38,136 nt of DNA from Ruminococcus sp. (GTDB lineage Bacteria; Bacillota; Clostridia; Oscillospirales; Acutalibacteraceae), in the NCBI GenBank assembly GCA_004555265.1, contig SFIQ01000022.1:1-38136 (forward strand), written 5' to 3'. The translations under genes and the position numbers were made by a program. Numbering within the stretch: position 1 is the stretch's first letter; each line of letters starts with the position of its first letter. Shown piece by piece: positions 23,521 through 32,422 of this stretch. The notes under the pieces are model-generated. The model was not told the DNA's origin, did not search any database, and saw only the letters and a list, made by a program, of their open reading frames with translations.

Positions 23521-24374
23521 GTGTCCGTTTACAGCCGCAATTTTGAAAAGGCAAAAGTATTTGCCGAAAAATACGGCGCACAGGCGTTTGCCGATTTTGA
23601 AAGCGCCGTCAACCGCACACTGCCCATGTGGAGTATGCCGTGCGCGCAATGGAATGGGGGAAACCCGTACTTTGCGAAAAACCTGTGGGCGTTTGCTTCA
23701 ATGATGTAAAAACACTTGTTGAAACATCACGAAACACAAATACATATTTTTGCGAGGCGATGTGGACTTGGTTTTCCGATGTGGCGCTGACGGTGAAAGA
23801 TTGGGTACAAAGCGGCGAGATAGGCGAAATTAAAGATGTGGTCATTCATTATGCATTTCCGGGCATTTTGATGCCGAAAACCTCACGCGTATTAACGCCC
23901 GAAACCGCCGGCGGCGCGCTGTTGGACATCGGCATTTATCCCATAACTTATTGCTACAACCTGTTCGGCGTGCCGAAAGAAATCAAATGCACGGGCAAAC
24001 TCAAAAACGGCATTGATATAGGCGAAACGGTAACACTTTTCTATGACGGCTTTCAATGCACTTTAAAAATGTCCCTTTGTTCTTTGCGTGAGGACTGCAA
24101 AATTGTAGGCAGTAAGGGCAAAATCCTACTCCCCGTATTTTTTCATATGGCGTCCAAAGCCATTTTGAAAAACGAGAACGGCAAACAGGTTTTCAACGGC
24201 AAAACCGACTATTTAACAGAATTTACCCGCGTTGCCGAGGAGATTCGGCAGGGGAAAACGCAGTCGGATTTTATTCCGTTTGACGCGACCGCCGCGTGTA
24301 TGCAAATGATGGACGCGTGCCGTAAGCAAATGGGGCTTCGGTATCCCTTTGAATCAGAAAAAACGGGCGGATAA
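23434..24374 (+). pseudogene. Gfo/Idh/MocA oxidoreductase, disrupted
   Basis: Two frames together encode an NAD(P)-dependent sugar or inositol dehydrogenase-like protein of about 310 residues. The N-part from TTG 23434 has EKFRWAYIGSGNIAHSTARD, VSVYSRN and AKVFAEKYGAQAFADFESAV. The C-part resumes in another frame with P-H-T-A-H-V-E-Y-A and WGKPVLCEKPVGV (the conserved E-K-P), then the GGALLDIGIYP motif. At 23608-23618 the expected 10-13 residues (a 'D-x-V-Y-I-A-T-P-H' segment) are missing and the frame shifts, which fits a short out-of-frame deletion. Substrate unknown. Sequencing or assembly error is the alternative. Confidence 0.82.
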
Positions 24375-24395
24375 ATGCATCCGCCCGTTTGCTGT
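24361..24395 (+). terminator. Terminator overlapping the oxidoreductase stop
   Basis: AAACGGGCGGAT pairs exactly with ATCCGCCCGTTT (24361-24372 with 24379-24390). The following T content is moderate (GCTGTTTGG). Confidence 0.7.
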
Positions 24396-24420
24396 TTGGT
24401 TTTGATTTGCAAAATGCCCA

Positions 24421-24786
24421 AAGCCACCTCCCTCTGAGAGGGAGGTGATACGGGTCGGCGTCTCGATGACCCGTTGTAGGGGCGGGGTTCCACGCCCGCC
24501 CGTCGATTTCGATGTGATTTTGCGGAACGGTCAAGACCGTTCCCTACGGGTTGTAGGGGCGATTCACGAATCGCCCGCTGTTTCCGCCCACTCCGAGAGG
24601 GGGCTGTCAAATGCAAAGCATTTGACTGGGGGAGAGATTTTTTCATTTCTCTCCCTCCGCCTTTTGCCTCTGGCAAAAGCCACCTCCCTCTAAGAGGGAG
24701 GTGATACGGGGCGCCGAGTCGTCGCCCCCTACGCTCGCATTGCATTTTTATTTTTCAATCGGAACGGTCAAGACCGTTCCCTACGC
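24421..24786 (-). repeat. Palindromic repeat mosaic, arm B (inverted to arm A)
   Basis: The gene-free stretch 24396-24849 repeats arm A's modules in inverted order: GGAACGGTCAAGACCGTTCC (24524-24543, 24761-24780), GGGCGATTCACGAATCGCCC (24557-24576), and TGTCAAATG...CATTTGACT (24605-24626). It also has CACCTCCCTCT-GAGAGGGAGGTG hairpins at 24425-24447 and a variant at 24681-24702 that arm A lacks, within an extra segment of about 80 bases. The C-rich 24477-24501 block is another palindromic piece. No gene is seen. Confidence 0.85.
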
Positions 24787-24849
24787 GCAGGATGACAAAT
24801 TCAAATTTATAACCTTCCCAATCGCGCAATCGGATATGTGCTGTTTGCC

Positions 24850-26214
24850 TTACGCTTCGGTGTCGTCTGCGGGGACATCGGCTTTTTCAAACACAAATTG
24901 CTTGAAGGCCGTGCGATTTTTGTCCATATCCGGCAACAGCACGGACTGCCCGCGGCGTGTTGCGCTTTTGTAACCGTCCTCTATAGGAACTTGCATTTGC
25001 GCGATGTCATATTTGAGGTAGGACAGTGCGTGCAAGCCCAAATCCATCATTTCGTCTTCGGTCAAATCGGTTTTGACCATCGGCATGACCTTTTCGACCA
25101 TATCCAACAGTGCAAACGGCGACTGCCCAACCGCCTCTTTGACAATCGCGGTGATGACTTTTCTTTGCCGCTGTGTGCGCATAAAATCGCTGTCGAGATA
25201 GCGAATACGGCTGTACCAAAGCGCCTGTGCGCCCGTAAAGTGCTGCATCCCGCCCGAAAGTTCCTCGGGGAATGCATAAACATCTGTAATATCCATATGG
25301 TCTTTGCTGTTGATGTATTTTGCCTCTTTGTCGGTGATTTCCACATCCACCCCGCCGAGTTCGTCGATAATCGCGGTGAACATATCAAAACTGACGAGCA
25401 TATAGTTGTCAATATCCACTTTGAAATTGTATTCGAGCGTGTCCACAAGCAACTGCGTGCCGCCGTGGCTTTGTGCGGCATTGAGCTTGTCCTCGCGGTA
25501 GCCGGGGATTTCCAAATACATATCCCGCAAAAATGAAGTCAGTTTAATCTGCCGGTTTCGCGTGTCAATGGTGACCAACATCATCGTGTCGGAACGGGTT
25601 TTTTCCGCCTCCTCGCCCTCGCGTGCGTCTACGCCGATGAGCAAAATGTTTTGGACATAGTCGGCGGACACCAATTCGCTGTTTGCGATGTATTGGTTTG
25701 GGGACAGCGGCTGATAATCCACTGCCGCAAGGATGTTTTGCACGCGCAAATAGGCATATGCGCCCGCGCCGCCGACAAACAACAGCACAAGCACCAAGAA
25801 AACGCAAAAGATTTTGCGCCCCAAATGGGCTTTCTTTTTGCGCGGACGCGCAGTCTTTTCCGTCCCGGAATAAATTTCGTCGCCGTTTCGCGCCCGCGTG
25901 CGTGCGGGGGCGTTTTCGTTATAGCGGTAGGGCTTTTTTTCGGGCGTTGTGTTGACTGCCGTGCGGTAGCGCGTGTTCGCCGCTTCGTCCGCCACGGGCG
26001 GCGTGTCAAAAAAGCCCGCATACGGGTCATCCGTCTTTGCGGCGGGTATTTCTTCGTCTCTGCCGCTGGAAATATCCTCATATGTATCGGGCGTATTGCC
26101 CGCGTCTTCGCCGCTGTCGCTGAAAATATCTTCAAAAGCGTCCTTGCCCGAAGAACTGAAAATATCCTCAAAATCGTCGTCGGCAAAGGCTTTATTTCTC
26201 TTTTGGTCGTCCAT
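24850..26214 (-). CDS. LCP-family (LytR-CpsA-Psr) cell-wall glycopolymer ligase
   Basis: This 454-residue protein has a disordered acidic cytoplasmic part (1-125) with a short repeated motif F-E-D-I-F-S (residues 15-20 and 27-32), a basic stretch, one membrane segment near 134-155 (FCVFLVLVLLFVGGAGAYAY) and an outside LCP domain from about 190. LCP markers: ILLIGVDAREGEEAEKTRSD (near 187-206), FLRDMYLEIPGY, INAAQSHGG-like LNAAQSHGG, and the RKVITAIV segment. LCP enzymes move lipid-linked polymers such as teichoic acids or capsule to peptidoglycan. RBS GGAGGT. Length of the cytoplasmic region is larger than usual. Confidence 0.92.
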   Translation of the reverse strand: MDDQKRNKAFADDDFEDIFSSSGKDAFEDIFSDSGEDAGNTPDTYEDISSGRDEEIPAAKTDDPYAGFFDTPPVADEAANTRYRTAVNTTPEKKPYRYNENAPARTRARNGDEIYSGTEKTARPRKKKAHLGRKIFCVFLVLVLLFVGGAGAYAYLRVQNILAAVDYQPLSPNQYIANSELVSADYVQNILLIGVDAREGEEAEKTRSDTMMLVTIDTRNRQIKLTSFLRDMYLEIPGYREDKLNAAQSHGGTQLLVDTLEYNFKVDIDNYMLVSFDMFTAIIDELGGVDVEITDKEAKYINSKDHMDITDVYAFPEELSGGMQHFTGAQALWYSRIRYLDSDFMRTQRQRKVITAIVKEAVGQSPFALLDMVEKVMPMVKTDLTEDEMMDLGLHALSYLKYDIAQMQVPIEDGYKSATRRGQSVLLPDMDKNRTAFKQFVFEKADVPADDTEA

Positions 26215-26244
26215 TTCGACACCTCCGCAGAAATTGTGCCTTTT

Positions 26245-26273
26245 ATTTTACACGAAAACGGCAATTTATACAA
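26245..26273 (-). promoter_or_regulatory. Promoter of the LCP gene
   Basis: Minus-strand TTGTAT (26268-26273), 17-base spacer, TAAAAT (26245-26250), about 30 bases before the start codon. Confidence 0.6.
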
Positions 26274-26293
26274 TGATTTTTTGAAAATTAGTG

Positions 26294-26322
26294 TGGAAAT
26301 TCCCGCACAGGTATGTTATAAT
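26294..26322 (+). promoter_or_regulatory. Extended -10 promoter of aspS
   Basis: TGGAAA (26294-26299), 17-base spacer, and extended -10 TGTTATAAT ending at 26322. The weak -35 is offset by the extended -10. Confidence 0.75.
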
Positions 26323-26408
26323 TCTAAATTGTATTCTTAAAATGTATCCGTATGCCCGAAACGCGGTTGGGCGTATGGGCAAATCTGACGCAAAGGAATG
26401 TAAAAAAT

Positions 26409-28163
26409 ATGGCATACAGAACGCATACCTGCGGCGAGTTGACACTTCAAAACTTAAACGAAACCGTCTCCCTTGCCGGCTGGGTGGATACCATTCGCGA
26501 CCACGGCGGCGTGGCATTTGTCGATTTGCGCGACCAATACGGTGTGACGCAAATCGTGTTGCACGATGATGAAATGCTCCAAAATTTGCACAAGGAGAGC
26601 GTGGTTTCCGTCACGGGCACGGTGGTCAAACGCGACGCGGAAACCGTCAACCCGAAAATTCCGACGGGCGAACTCGAAGTGCGCGTGCAAGATGTTGTGG
26701 TTTTGGGCGCGTGCGAAAGCGCATTGCCGTTTGATGTAAGCGAGTCCACAGAAACACGCGAAGATGTGCGCCTTACGTACCGTTTCCTCGATTTGCGCAA
26801 CCAAAAGGTGCACGACAATATTTTGTTCCGTTCGGAAGTGGTGCGTTTTCTGCGCGCCAAAATGGAGTCGTTGGGCTTCCCGGAGATTAACACCCCGATT
26901 TTGACCTGTTCGTCGCCTGAGGGCGCACGCGACTATATCATTCCGTCGAGAAAGCACGAGGGCAAATTCTACGCGTTGCCGCAGGCGCCCCAGCAGTTCA
27001 AACAACTGTTGATGGTGTCGGGATTCGACAAATATTTCCAAATCGCGCCGTGCTTCCGCGACGAGGACGCGCGCGCAGACCGTTCGCCCGGCGAATTTTA
27101 TCAGTTGGACTTTGAAATGGCGTTCGCCACACAGGAAGATGTGTTTGCAGTGGCAGAAGATGTGCTGTATGACACTTTTGTAAAATTCGGCGGCGGCAAA
27201 CCCGTTTCCCCCGCGCCGTTCAAGCGTATTCCGTATGCGGAAGCGATGTTAAAATACGGCACGGACAAACCCGATTTGCGCAATCCTTTGGAAATCACCG
27301 ATTTGACCGACTTCTTCCGCGATGTCGAATTCAAACCGTTCCAAGGCCGCCCCGTGCGCGGTATCGTCGCACCCGGCTGCGGCAAAATGAGCAAATCGTT
27401 CTTTGAAAAAATGCTCGAATATGCCATGTCCATCGGGATGAAAGGCCTCGGCTACTTAACCGTGCTCGAAGACGGCTCGTTTAAAGGTCCGATTGCAAAA
27501 TTCCTTTCGGACGAAAAGAAAGCGACTTTGACAAACGATTTGTCTTTGAAAACCGACGATACGCTGTTCTTTATCTGTGATGCGCCGAAAGTTGTAAACC
27601 TCTTGGCGGGGCAAATCCGCACCGCGCTCGGCGAGCGTATGGAGATCATTGACAAAAACCGTTTTGAAATGTGCTTTATTACCGATTTCCCGATGTACGA
27701 AAAGAACGAAGAGGGCAAACTCGATTTCACCCACAACCCGTTCTCCATGCCGCAGGGCGAAATGGACGCGCTGTTACACCAAGACCCGCTGACGATTAAA
27801 GCGTATCAGTATGACATTGTCTGCAACGGCGTGGAACTTTCCTCGGGCGCTGTGCGAAATCACCGCCCCGATGTGATGATTAAGGCATTTGAACTGGCGG
27901 GATATTCGGCAGAGGAAGTCGAAAAACGCTTCGGCGCGCTGTTCCGCGCGTTCCATTACGGCGCACCGCCGCACGCAGGTATGGCGCCCGGCGTGGACAG
28001 AATGATTATGCTTTTGAAAAATGAAGAAAATATCCGCGAGGTGATCGCGTTCCCGATGAATTCCAACGCACAGGATATGCTCCTCGGCGCGCCGAATACC
28101 GTGTCCGAACAACAACTTCGCGAGGTGCACATCAAATTGCGCCGCCCCGCACCGGAGAAATAA
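26409..28163 (+). CDS. aspS: Aspartyl-tRNA synthetase
   Basis: This 584-residue class II synthetase of bacterial type charges tRNA-Asp. The anticodon-binding OB fold lies at about 1-105 (VSLAGWVDTIRDHGGVAFVD), motif 2 FRDEDARADRSPGEFYQLD near 218-236, the bacterial GAD insertion in the middle and motif 3 near GMAPGVDRMIMLL. The frame is open from 26352; the ATG at 26409 gives the standard N-terminus and has AAAGGA 11 bases upstream. It is first in an aspS-purB unit with a 29-base gap. Whether it also charges tRNA-Asn cannot be judged without gatCAB information. Confidence 0.97.
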   Translation: MAYRTHTCGELTLQNLNETVSLAGWVDTIRDHGGVAFVDLRDQYGVTQIVLHDDEMLQNLHKESVVSVTGTVVKRDAETVNPKIPTGELEVRVQDVVVLGACESALPFDVSESTETREDVRLTYRFLDLRNQKVHDNILFRSEVVRFLRAKMESLGFPEINTPILTCSSPEGARDYIIPSRKHEGKFYALPQAPQQFKQLLMVSGFDKYFQIAPCFRDEDARADRSPGEFYQLDFEMAFATQEDVFAVAEDVLYDTFVKFGGGKPVSPAPFKRIPYAEAMLKYGTDKPDLRNPLEITDLTDFFRDVEFKPFQGRPVRGIVAPGCGKMSKSFFEKMLEYAMSIGMKGLGYLTVLEDGSFKGPIAKFLSDEKKATLTNDLSLKTDDTLFFICDAPKVVNLLAGQIRTALGERMEIIDKNRFEMCFITDFPMYEKNEEGKLDFTHNPFSMPQGEMDALLHQDPLTIKAYQYDIVCNGVELSSGAVRNHRPDVMIKAFELAGYSAEEVEKRFGALFRAFHYGAPPHAGMAPGVDRMIMLLKNEENIREVIAFPMNSNAQDMLLGAPNTVSEQQLREVHIKLRRPAPEK

Positions 28164-28192
28164 AAAAATCCCCCTCGGAGGTATACTGAACG

Positions 28193-29623
28193 ATGAAAGA
28201 CATTTACGAAAGTCCTTTGAACTCGCGCTATGCGAGCAAAGAAATGAAATACATCTTTTCGCCGGACTTTAAATTCCGCACTTGGCGAAAACTGTGGATT
28301 GCCCTTGCTGAAAGCGAAAAAGAATTGGGGCTGCCGATTACCGACGAGCAAGTCGCCGAACTCAAAGCCCACGCCGACGACATCAACTATGAAGTCGCCG
28401 AGGCGCGCGAAAAAAAGGTGCGCCACGATGTCATGAGCCATGTATACGCCTACGGTGTGCAATGCCCCAAAGCAAAAGGCATTATCCATTTGGGCGCGAC
28501 CTCGTGCTATGTCGGCGACAATACCGATGTCATTGTGATGACCGAGGGATTAAAACTCGTCCGCAAAAAATTGGTGAACCTGATTGCAAAATTGGCGAAA
28601 TTCGCCGACGAATACAAAGAGATGCCCTGTCTTGCGTTTACGCATTTCCAGCCCGCCCAGCCGACCACCGTCGGCAAACGCGCCGCTTTATGGCTGATGG
28701 ATTTGGTGATGGATATGTCCACGCTCGAATTCCAACTGTCGCAAATGCGTCTGCTCGGCTCAAAAGGGACTACGGGCACGCAGGCGAGTTTCGTGGAGTT
28801 GTTTGAGGGTGACGAGGAAAAAATCAAGGCGCTCGACCGAAAAATTGCCGAAAAAATGGGCTTTTCGAGTGTGTTCCCCGTTTCGGGGCAGACCTACGCG
28901 CGCAAACTCGACACGCAGGTGCTTTACACCCTTTCGGGGATTGCGCAGTCGGCATATAAATTCTCAAACGACCTGCGGCTGTTACAGCATTTGAAAGAAA
29001 TCGAAGAACCGTTTGAGGAAAACCAAATCGGCTCGTCCGCGATGGCATACAAGCGCAATCCCATGCGCAGTGAGCGTATCGGTTCTTTGGCGCGCTATGT
29101 GATTTGCGACACCTTAAACCCCGCCATCACCGCTTCGACGCAATGGTTTGAGCGCACGCTCGACGATTCGGCGAACAAGCGTATCAGTATTCCCGAGGGC
29201 TTCCTTGCGGTCGATGCGATTTTGGACCTGTATATCAATGTGGTCAGCGGGCTTGTGGTGTACCCGAAAATGATTGAAAAACGCTTAAACGACGAACTGC
29301 CGTTTATGGCGACCGAAAATATAATGATGGCGGCGGTCAAAAAAGGCGGCGACCGTCAGGAACTGCACGAAAAAATCCGTCAGCATTCCATGGCGGCGGG
29401 GCAGGTTGTGAAAGCCGAGGGCAAACCCAACGATTTGCCCGAACGCATTGCCGCCGACCCCGCATTCGGGATGACACTCGAAGAAATCCGCGCCGAAATG
29501 GTGCCGCAGAACTTTATCGGGCGCGCACCGCAGCAGGTTACGGAATTCTTGAAAAACGATGTACAGCCGATATTGGAGAAGTACAAGGATTTGTTGGGGT
29601 TAGAAGTCGAAATCAAAGTGTAA
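28193..29623 (+). CDS. purB: Adenylosuccinate lyase
   Basis: This 476-residue fumarase/aspartase-superfamily enzyme catalyses two steps of purine synthesis (SAICAR to AICAR; adenylosuccinate to AMP). The signature G-S-S-A-M-A-Y-K-R-N-P-M lies near residues 281-292, the conserved HLGATSCYVGDN near 97-108, and TAFTHFQPAQPTT-like LAFTHFQPAQPTTVGKR near 146-162. RBS CGGAGG. It follows aspS closely and no other purine gene is present. Confidence 0.97.
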   Translation: MKDIYESPLNSRYASKEMKYIFSPDFKFRTWRKLWIALAESEKELGLPITDEQVAELKAHADDINYEVAEAREKKVRHDVMSHVYAYGVQCPKAKGIIHLGATSCYVGDNTDVIVMTEGLKLVRKKLVNLIAKLAKFADEYKEMPCLAFTHFQPAQPTTVGKRAALWLMDLVMDMSTLEFQLSQMRLLGSKGTTGTQASFVELFEGDEEKIKALDRKIAEKMGFSSVFPVSGQTYARKLDTQVLYTLSGIAQSAYKFSNDLRLLQHLKEIEEPFEENQIGSSAMAYKRNPMRSERIGSLARYVICDTLNPAITASTQWFERTLDDSANKRISIPEGFLAVDAILDLYINVVSGLVVYPKMIEKRLNDELPFMATENIMMAAVKKGGDRQELHEKIRQHSMAAGQVVKAEGKPNDLPERIAADPAFGMTLEEIRAEMVPQNFIGRAPQQVTEFLKNDVQPILEKYKDLLGLEVEIKV

Positions 29624-29676
29624 TTCCGTTTTGAAAAAGAAGCCGGCAATTTGAAGGGGTAAAAGGAAGGATTTTT

Positions 29677-30744
29677 ATGCGATATACCGGAGAAACCTGC
29701 CCTGTCTGTCACAAGGCGTTTACAGACGATGACGATGTGGTTGTCTGCCCCGACTGCGGCACCCCGCACCATAGAGTATGCTATCAACAGCAAAACGCGT
29801 GCGCAAACGCCGCTTTGCATAGCGAAGGCTTTGTGTGGACGCCCGCGCAACCTGCAAATATTCGGCAAACTGCTCCTGTAAGCACGCTGCTGACACAAAA
29901 GCCGTCGGCATCGCCAATGCCCGCCGCGCAAAAGCCCGAGGACGGGCACAACATTGTGTTTTGCCCGCAATGCGGCGCCGAAAATGCCGCAGAGGAGCCT
30001 GTCTGTACGCAATGCGGCGCGCGGCTTTACAACAATGCCGCAAACGGACAGCCGTTTTTGCCGCCCGTGCAACTGCCCAACGGCGCCGCGCAAGGCTACC
30101 GCGCAGGGATGGTTGTGATTTCCCCGACCGACACCATCGACGGCAATACCGTTATGGACACGGCGGAATATGTGCAGACCGCTTCACGGCGGTATATTCC
30201 GAAGTTTTACGCGATGGAAAAGACGGGCAAAAAAACCTCGTGGAATTGGGCGGCATTCTTTTTTGCGCCGTATTGGTATTTTTACCGTAAGCTGTATGGT
30301 GTCGGTGCGATTCTGATGGTATTGCTGTTGGCGATTTCGGGGCTGACATATACGCCGCGATTGGCAGAAAAAACCGATGCCTTTTATGCGGCACAGGAAC
30401 AGGTACAAGCCTTGTTGGAAACACAGGACGCCTCTTATACGGCGGCTGTGCAAACGCTGACAAATGCATACACGGATTTAGCGACCACGCCCGAATTCAT
30501 TTTGCGCACGGTTGCCGATTTGGCAGTTGCCTTATTTTCGGGGCTGTTTGCCAATACGCTATATAAGAAAAAGGCGGCAAAGGAGATTGCACGGCTTCGC
30601 GCAAACTGCCAAACGCCGGAAGAATACCGTTTGCTGCTGTTTCGCCGCGGCGGCGTATCGGTTTTTCTGTGTCTTGCCGCATTTTGGATTTATCAGCTCG
30701 GCGGCTATTTGCTGATGGTTGCAATTTCAAAACTTTTGATGTAA
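29677..30744 (+). CDS. RING-finger / zinc-ribbon membrane protein with DUF2628
   Basis: This 355-residue protein combines three parts. A prokaryotic RING-finger family 1-like domain at 1-45 has Cys8-x2-Cys11, Cys24-x2-Cys27, His31/His32 and Cys35. A zinc ribbon follows at Cys96, Cys99, Cys110 and Cys113. A DUF2628-like membrane region begins with NWAAFFFAPYWYFYRKLYG near 190, with three to four hydrophobic segments. Prok-RING proteins are thought to act in protein quality control or membrane sensing, but this is inference. It has a clear RBS (AAGGAAGG) and lies between purB and galU. Confidence 0.82.
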   Translation: MRYTGETCPVCHKAFTDDDDVVVCPDCGTPHHRVCYQQQNACANAALHSEGFVWTPAQPANIRQTAPVSTLLTQKPSASPMPAAQKPEDGHNIVFCPQCGAENAAEEPVCTQCGARLYNNAANGQPFLPPVQLPNGAAQGYRAGMVVISPTDTIDGNTVMDTAEYVQTASRRYIPKFYAMEKTGKKTSWNWAAFFFAPYWYFYRKLYGVGAILMVLLLAISGLTYTPRLAEKTDAFYAAQEQVQALLETQDASYTAAVQTLTNAYTDLATTPEFILRTVADLAVALFSGLFANTLYKKKAAKEIARLRANCQTPEEYRLLLFRRGGVSVFLCLAAFWIYQLGGYLLMVAISKLLM

Positions 30745-30757
30745 ACTATTGTCAACG

Positions 30758-30777
30758 AAACAGTTTTTCTGTTTTTC
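30758..30777 (+). terminator. Weak terminator before galU
   Basis: AAACAG-ttttt-CTGTTT followed by TTC. The stem is only 6 bp, so galU may still be partly co-transcribed with the RING-type gene. Confidence 0.4.
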
Positions 30778-30808
30778 AAAAATACTTTTATGTTAAGGGG
30801 CGTTACCA

Positions 30809-31684
30809 ATGAAAATTACAAAAGCGATTATTCCCGCAGCGGGCTTGGGCACACGCGTTCTGCCGGCGTCGAAAGCCGTGCCGAAGGAAATGCTCAATAT
30901 CGTGGACAAACCGGCCATTCAATACATTGTTGAAGAAGCGGTTGCCGCGGGCATTACCGATATTTTAATTATCACCAATCGCGGCAAGGGCGTTATCGAA
31001 GACCACTTCGACCATTCCTTTGAGTTGGAAACCAAACTCAAAGGCAACCCCTCCAAAGCCAAGATTTTAGAAGGCGTTGAGGCTTGCGCAAACCTTGCAA
31101 ACATCTACTATGTCCGTCAAAAAGAGACCAAGGGCTTAGGCCATGCAGTGCTTTGCGCCAAAAGTTTCGTCGGCAACGAGCCGTTCGCGGTCATGTACGG
31201 CGACGACGTGATCATTTCCGAAGACCCGGTTGTCGGGCAGCTTTGCCGCGCGTATGAAAAATACGGTTGCGGCGTAGTCGGCGTGAAAGAAGTGCCGCGT
31301 GAAGATGTGCCGAAATACTGCACGCTCGATGTCACCCCGCTTGACGACAAAACAATGAAGGTACATAACATCATCGAAAAGCCCACGCCCGAGCAGATTT
31401 TGTCCTGCTATTCTATTTTGGGCAGAGTGGTTATGCCGCCTGAAATTTTCGATTTGATTGAGAAAACCCCCGCCGACCCCAAGAGCGGCGAAATCTATTT
31501 CACCGACGCTATGCTTGACCTTGCCCGCCGCGGCGAACTCAACGCAGTTGATTTCAACGGCATTCGCTATGATATGGGCAATAAGCTCGGCATTATGCAG
31601 GCAAACTGCGAAGTCGCGCTCAATCACCCCGAAATCGGTGCAGATTTCAAAGAATATTTGAAAAAATTGGCAGCCACGCTGTAA
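30809..31684 (+). CDS. galU: UTP-glucose-1-phosphate uridylyltransferase
   Basis: This 291-residue nucleotidyltransferase makes UDP-glucose. The N-terminal IIPAAGLGTRVLPASKAVPKE has the nucleotide-binding loop and Lys, followed by MLNIVDKPAIQYIVEEA. Later motifs are FAVMYGDDVI (metal Asp), GVVGVKEVPREDVPKYC, IIEKPTPEQ (sugar-phosphate Lys) and GNKLGIMQANCEVAL. Length is normal for bacterial GalU. RBS AAGGGG. UDP-glucose could feed the surface glycan and glycolipid pathways suggested by the flippase/glycosyltransferase pair. Confidence 0.97.
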   Translation: MKITKAIIPAAGLGTRVLPASKAVPKEMLNIVDKPAIQYIVEEAVAAGITDILIITNRGKGVIEDHFDHSFELETKLKGNPSKAKILEGVEACANLANIYYVRQKETKGLGHAVLCAKSFVGNEPFAVMYGDDVIISEDPVVGQLCRAYEKYGCGVVGVKEVPREDVPKYCTLDVTPLDDKTMKVHNIIEKPTPEQILSCYSILGRVVMPPEIFDLIEKTPADPKSGEIYFTDAMLDLARRGELNAVDFNGIRYDMGNKLGIMQANCEVALNHPEIGADFKEYLKKLAATL

Positions 31685-31707
31685 GGCGACTGCACAAAGC
31701 AGAAAAT

Positions 31708-31746
31708 AGCCCCCGTTCCGGTCTTTCGCCGCGACGGGGGCTTTTC
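31708..31746 (+). terminator. Terminator of galU
   Basis: AGCCCCCGT pairs with ACGGGGGCT across a 17-base loop and is followed by TTTTCC. Confidence 0.88.
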
Positions 31747-31757
31747 CGTTGTCTGTA

Positions 31758-31782
31758 GGTGTGCGCATTATATGCGCACACC
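31758..31782. terminator. Perfect hairpin over the amidase gene's end
   Basis: GGTGTGCGCAT-tat-ATGCGCACACC is an 11-bp perfect stem that spans the stop codon of the Amidase_6-like gene. There is no T run, so it may act as a transcript 3' end barrier between the convergent genes. Confidence 0.6.
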
Positions 31783-32247
31783 TGTTATGTGCACAGGCTG
31801 TATCGCTTCAAAAACATAGGTGGACAGCGGCCGCATAAACGAATCCGCCGTGTGACAGCAAACGAGCGGCATCCCGTTTTGAAAGCCTGTGACCACCAAA
31901 GTGTGATACAGGGATTGCCTGCTTTGCAAAAACAGCAAATCCCCGATTGCTGTTTTTTGCAGTTCCGTTTTTTCCCCGAACGGTCCGACGCCGCGGTTGG
32001 TTGTCAAAAAAGTATGCAGATACCGAACACCCGACCACGCGGCGGCACGGTCGGCGGGGGAATTGTAATACCACCCCACATCTTTTGTGTAATTCATCAC
32101 CCCACTGCCCGCAAACACGCATTGCGACGCAAAATTGGTGCAGTCGCCGCCCAACCCGTCAAAATTGTAATAGCGCGGATTGCGCGACAACGCCCACTTC
32201 TTCGCATAGGTCACGGCGGCAGATCGGTTATACTTTACAGTACGCAA
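31768..32247 (-). CDS. Amidase_6-like (papain-type) putative cell-wall amidase
   Basis: This 159-residue protein matches the Amidase_6 'putative amidase domain': YNRSAAVTYAKKWALSRNP, then GGDCTNFASQC with the catalytic-type Cys36, a mid-region AIGDLLFLQS, and a His at LYHTLVVTG (His115). No signal peptide is seen, so it would be cytoplasmic or the domain may be released otherwise. The start is TTG at 32247 with GGGAGG 6 bases upstream. It is convergent with galU and divergent from the DUF2997 operon. The substrate is probably peptidoglycan-like peptide, which is inferred from the family. Confidence 0.8.
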   Translation of the reverse strand: MRTVKYNRSAAVTYAKKWALSRNPRYYNFDGLGGDCTNFASQCVFAGSGVMNYTKDVGWYYNSPADRAAAWSGVRYLHTFLTTNRGVGPFGEKTELQKTAIGDLLFLQSRQSLYHTLVVTGFQNGMPLVCCHTADSFMRPLSTYVFEAIQPVHITGVRI

Positions 32248-32345
32248 ACAAATCCCTCCCCGCTATTCTATGCGGAAAGGGATTTGTTGCTGTTGGTTTA
32301 TCCTTGAAAGTGCGAAAAAAGTGCGGTTTGTACTCTATCAGAGAA

Positions 32346-32374
32346 TAGAAATCCGGATGGAAAAAATGTATAAT
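32346..32374 (+). promoter_or_regulatory. Possible promoter of the DUF2997 / AAA operon
   Basis: A clear -10 TATAAT (32369-32374) with a poor -35 TAGAAA (32346-32351) at 17 bases. The segment just upstream of the -10 (TCCGGATGGAAAA) is shared with 1220-1232. Confidence 0.5.
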
Positions 32375-32422
32375 TCTTTTGGCTTTTTATAAATTTAATC
32401 AAATGGATGGACGGAGAAAAGT

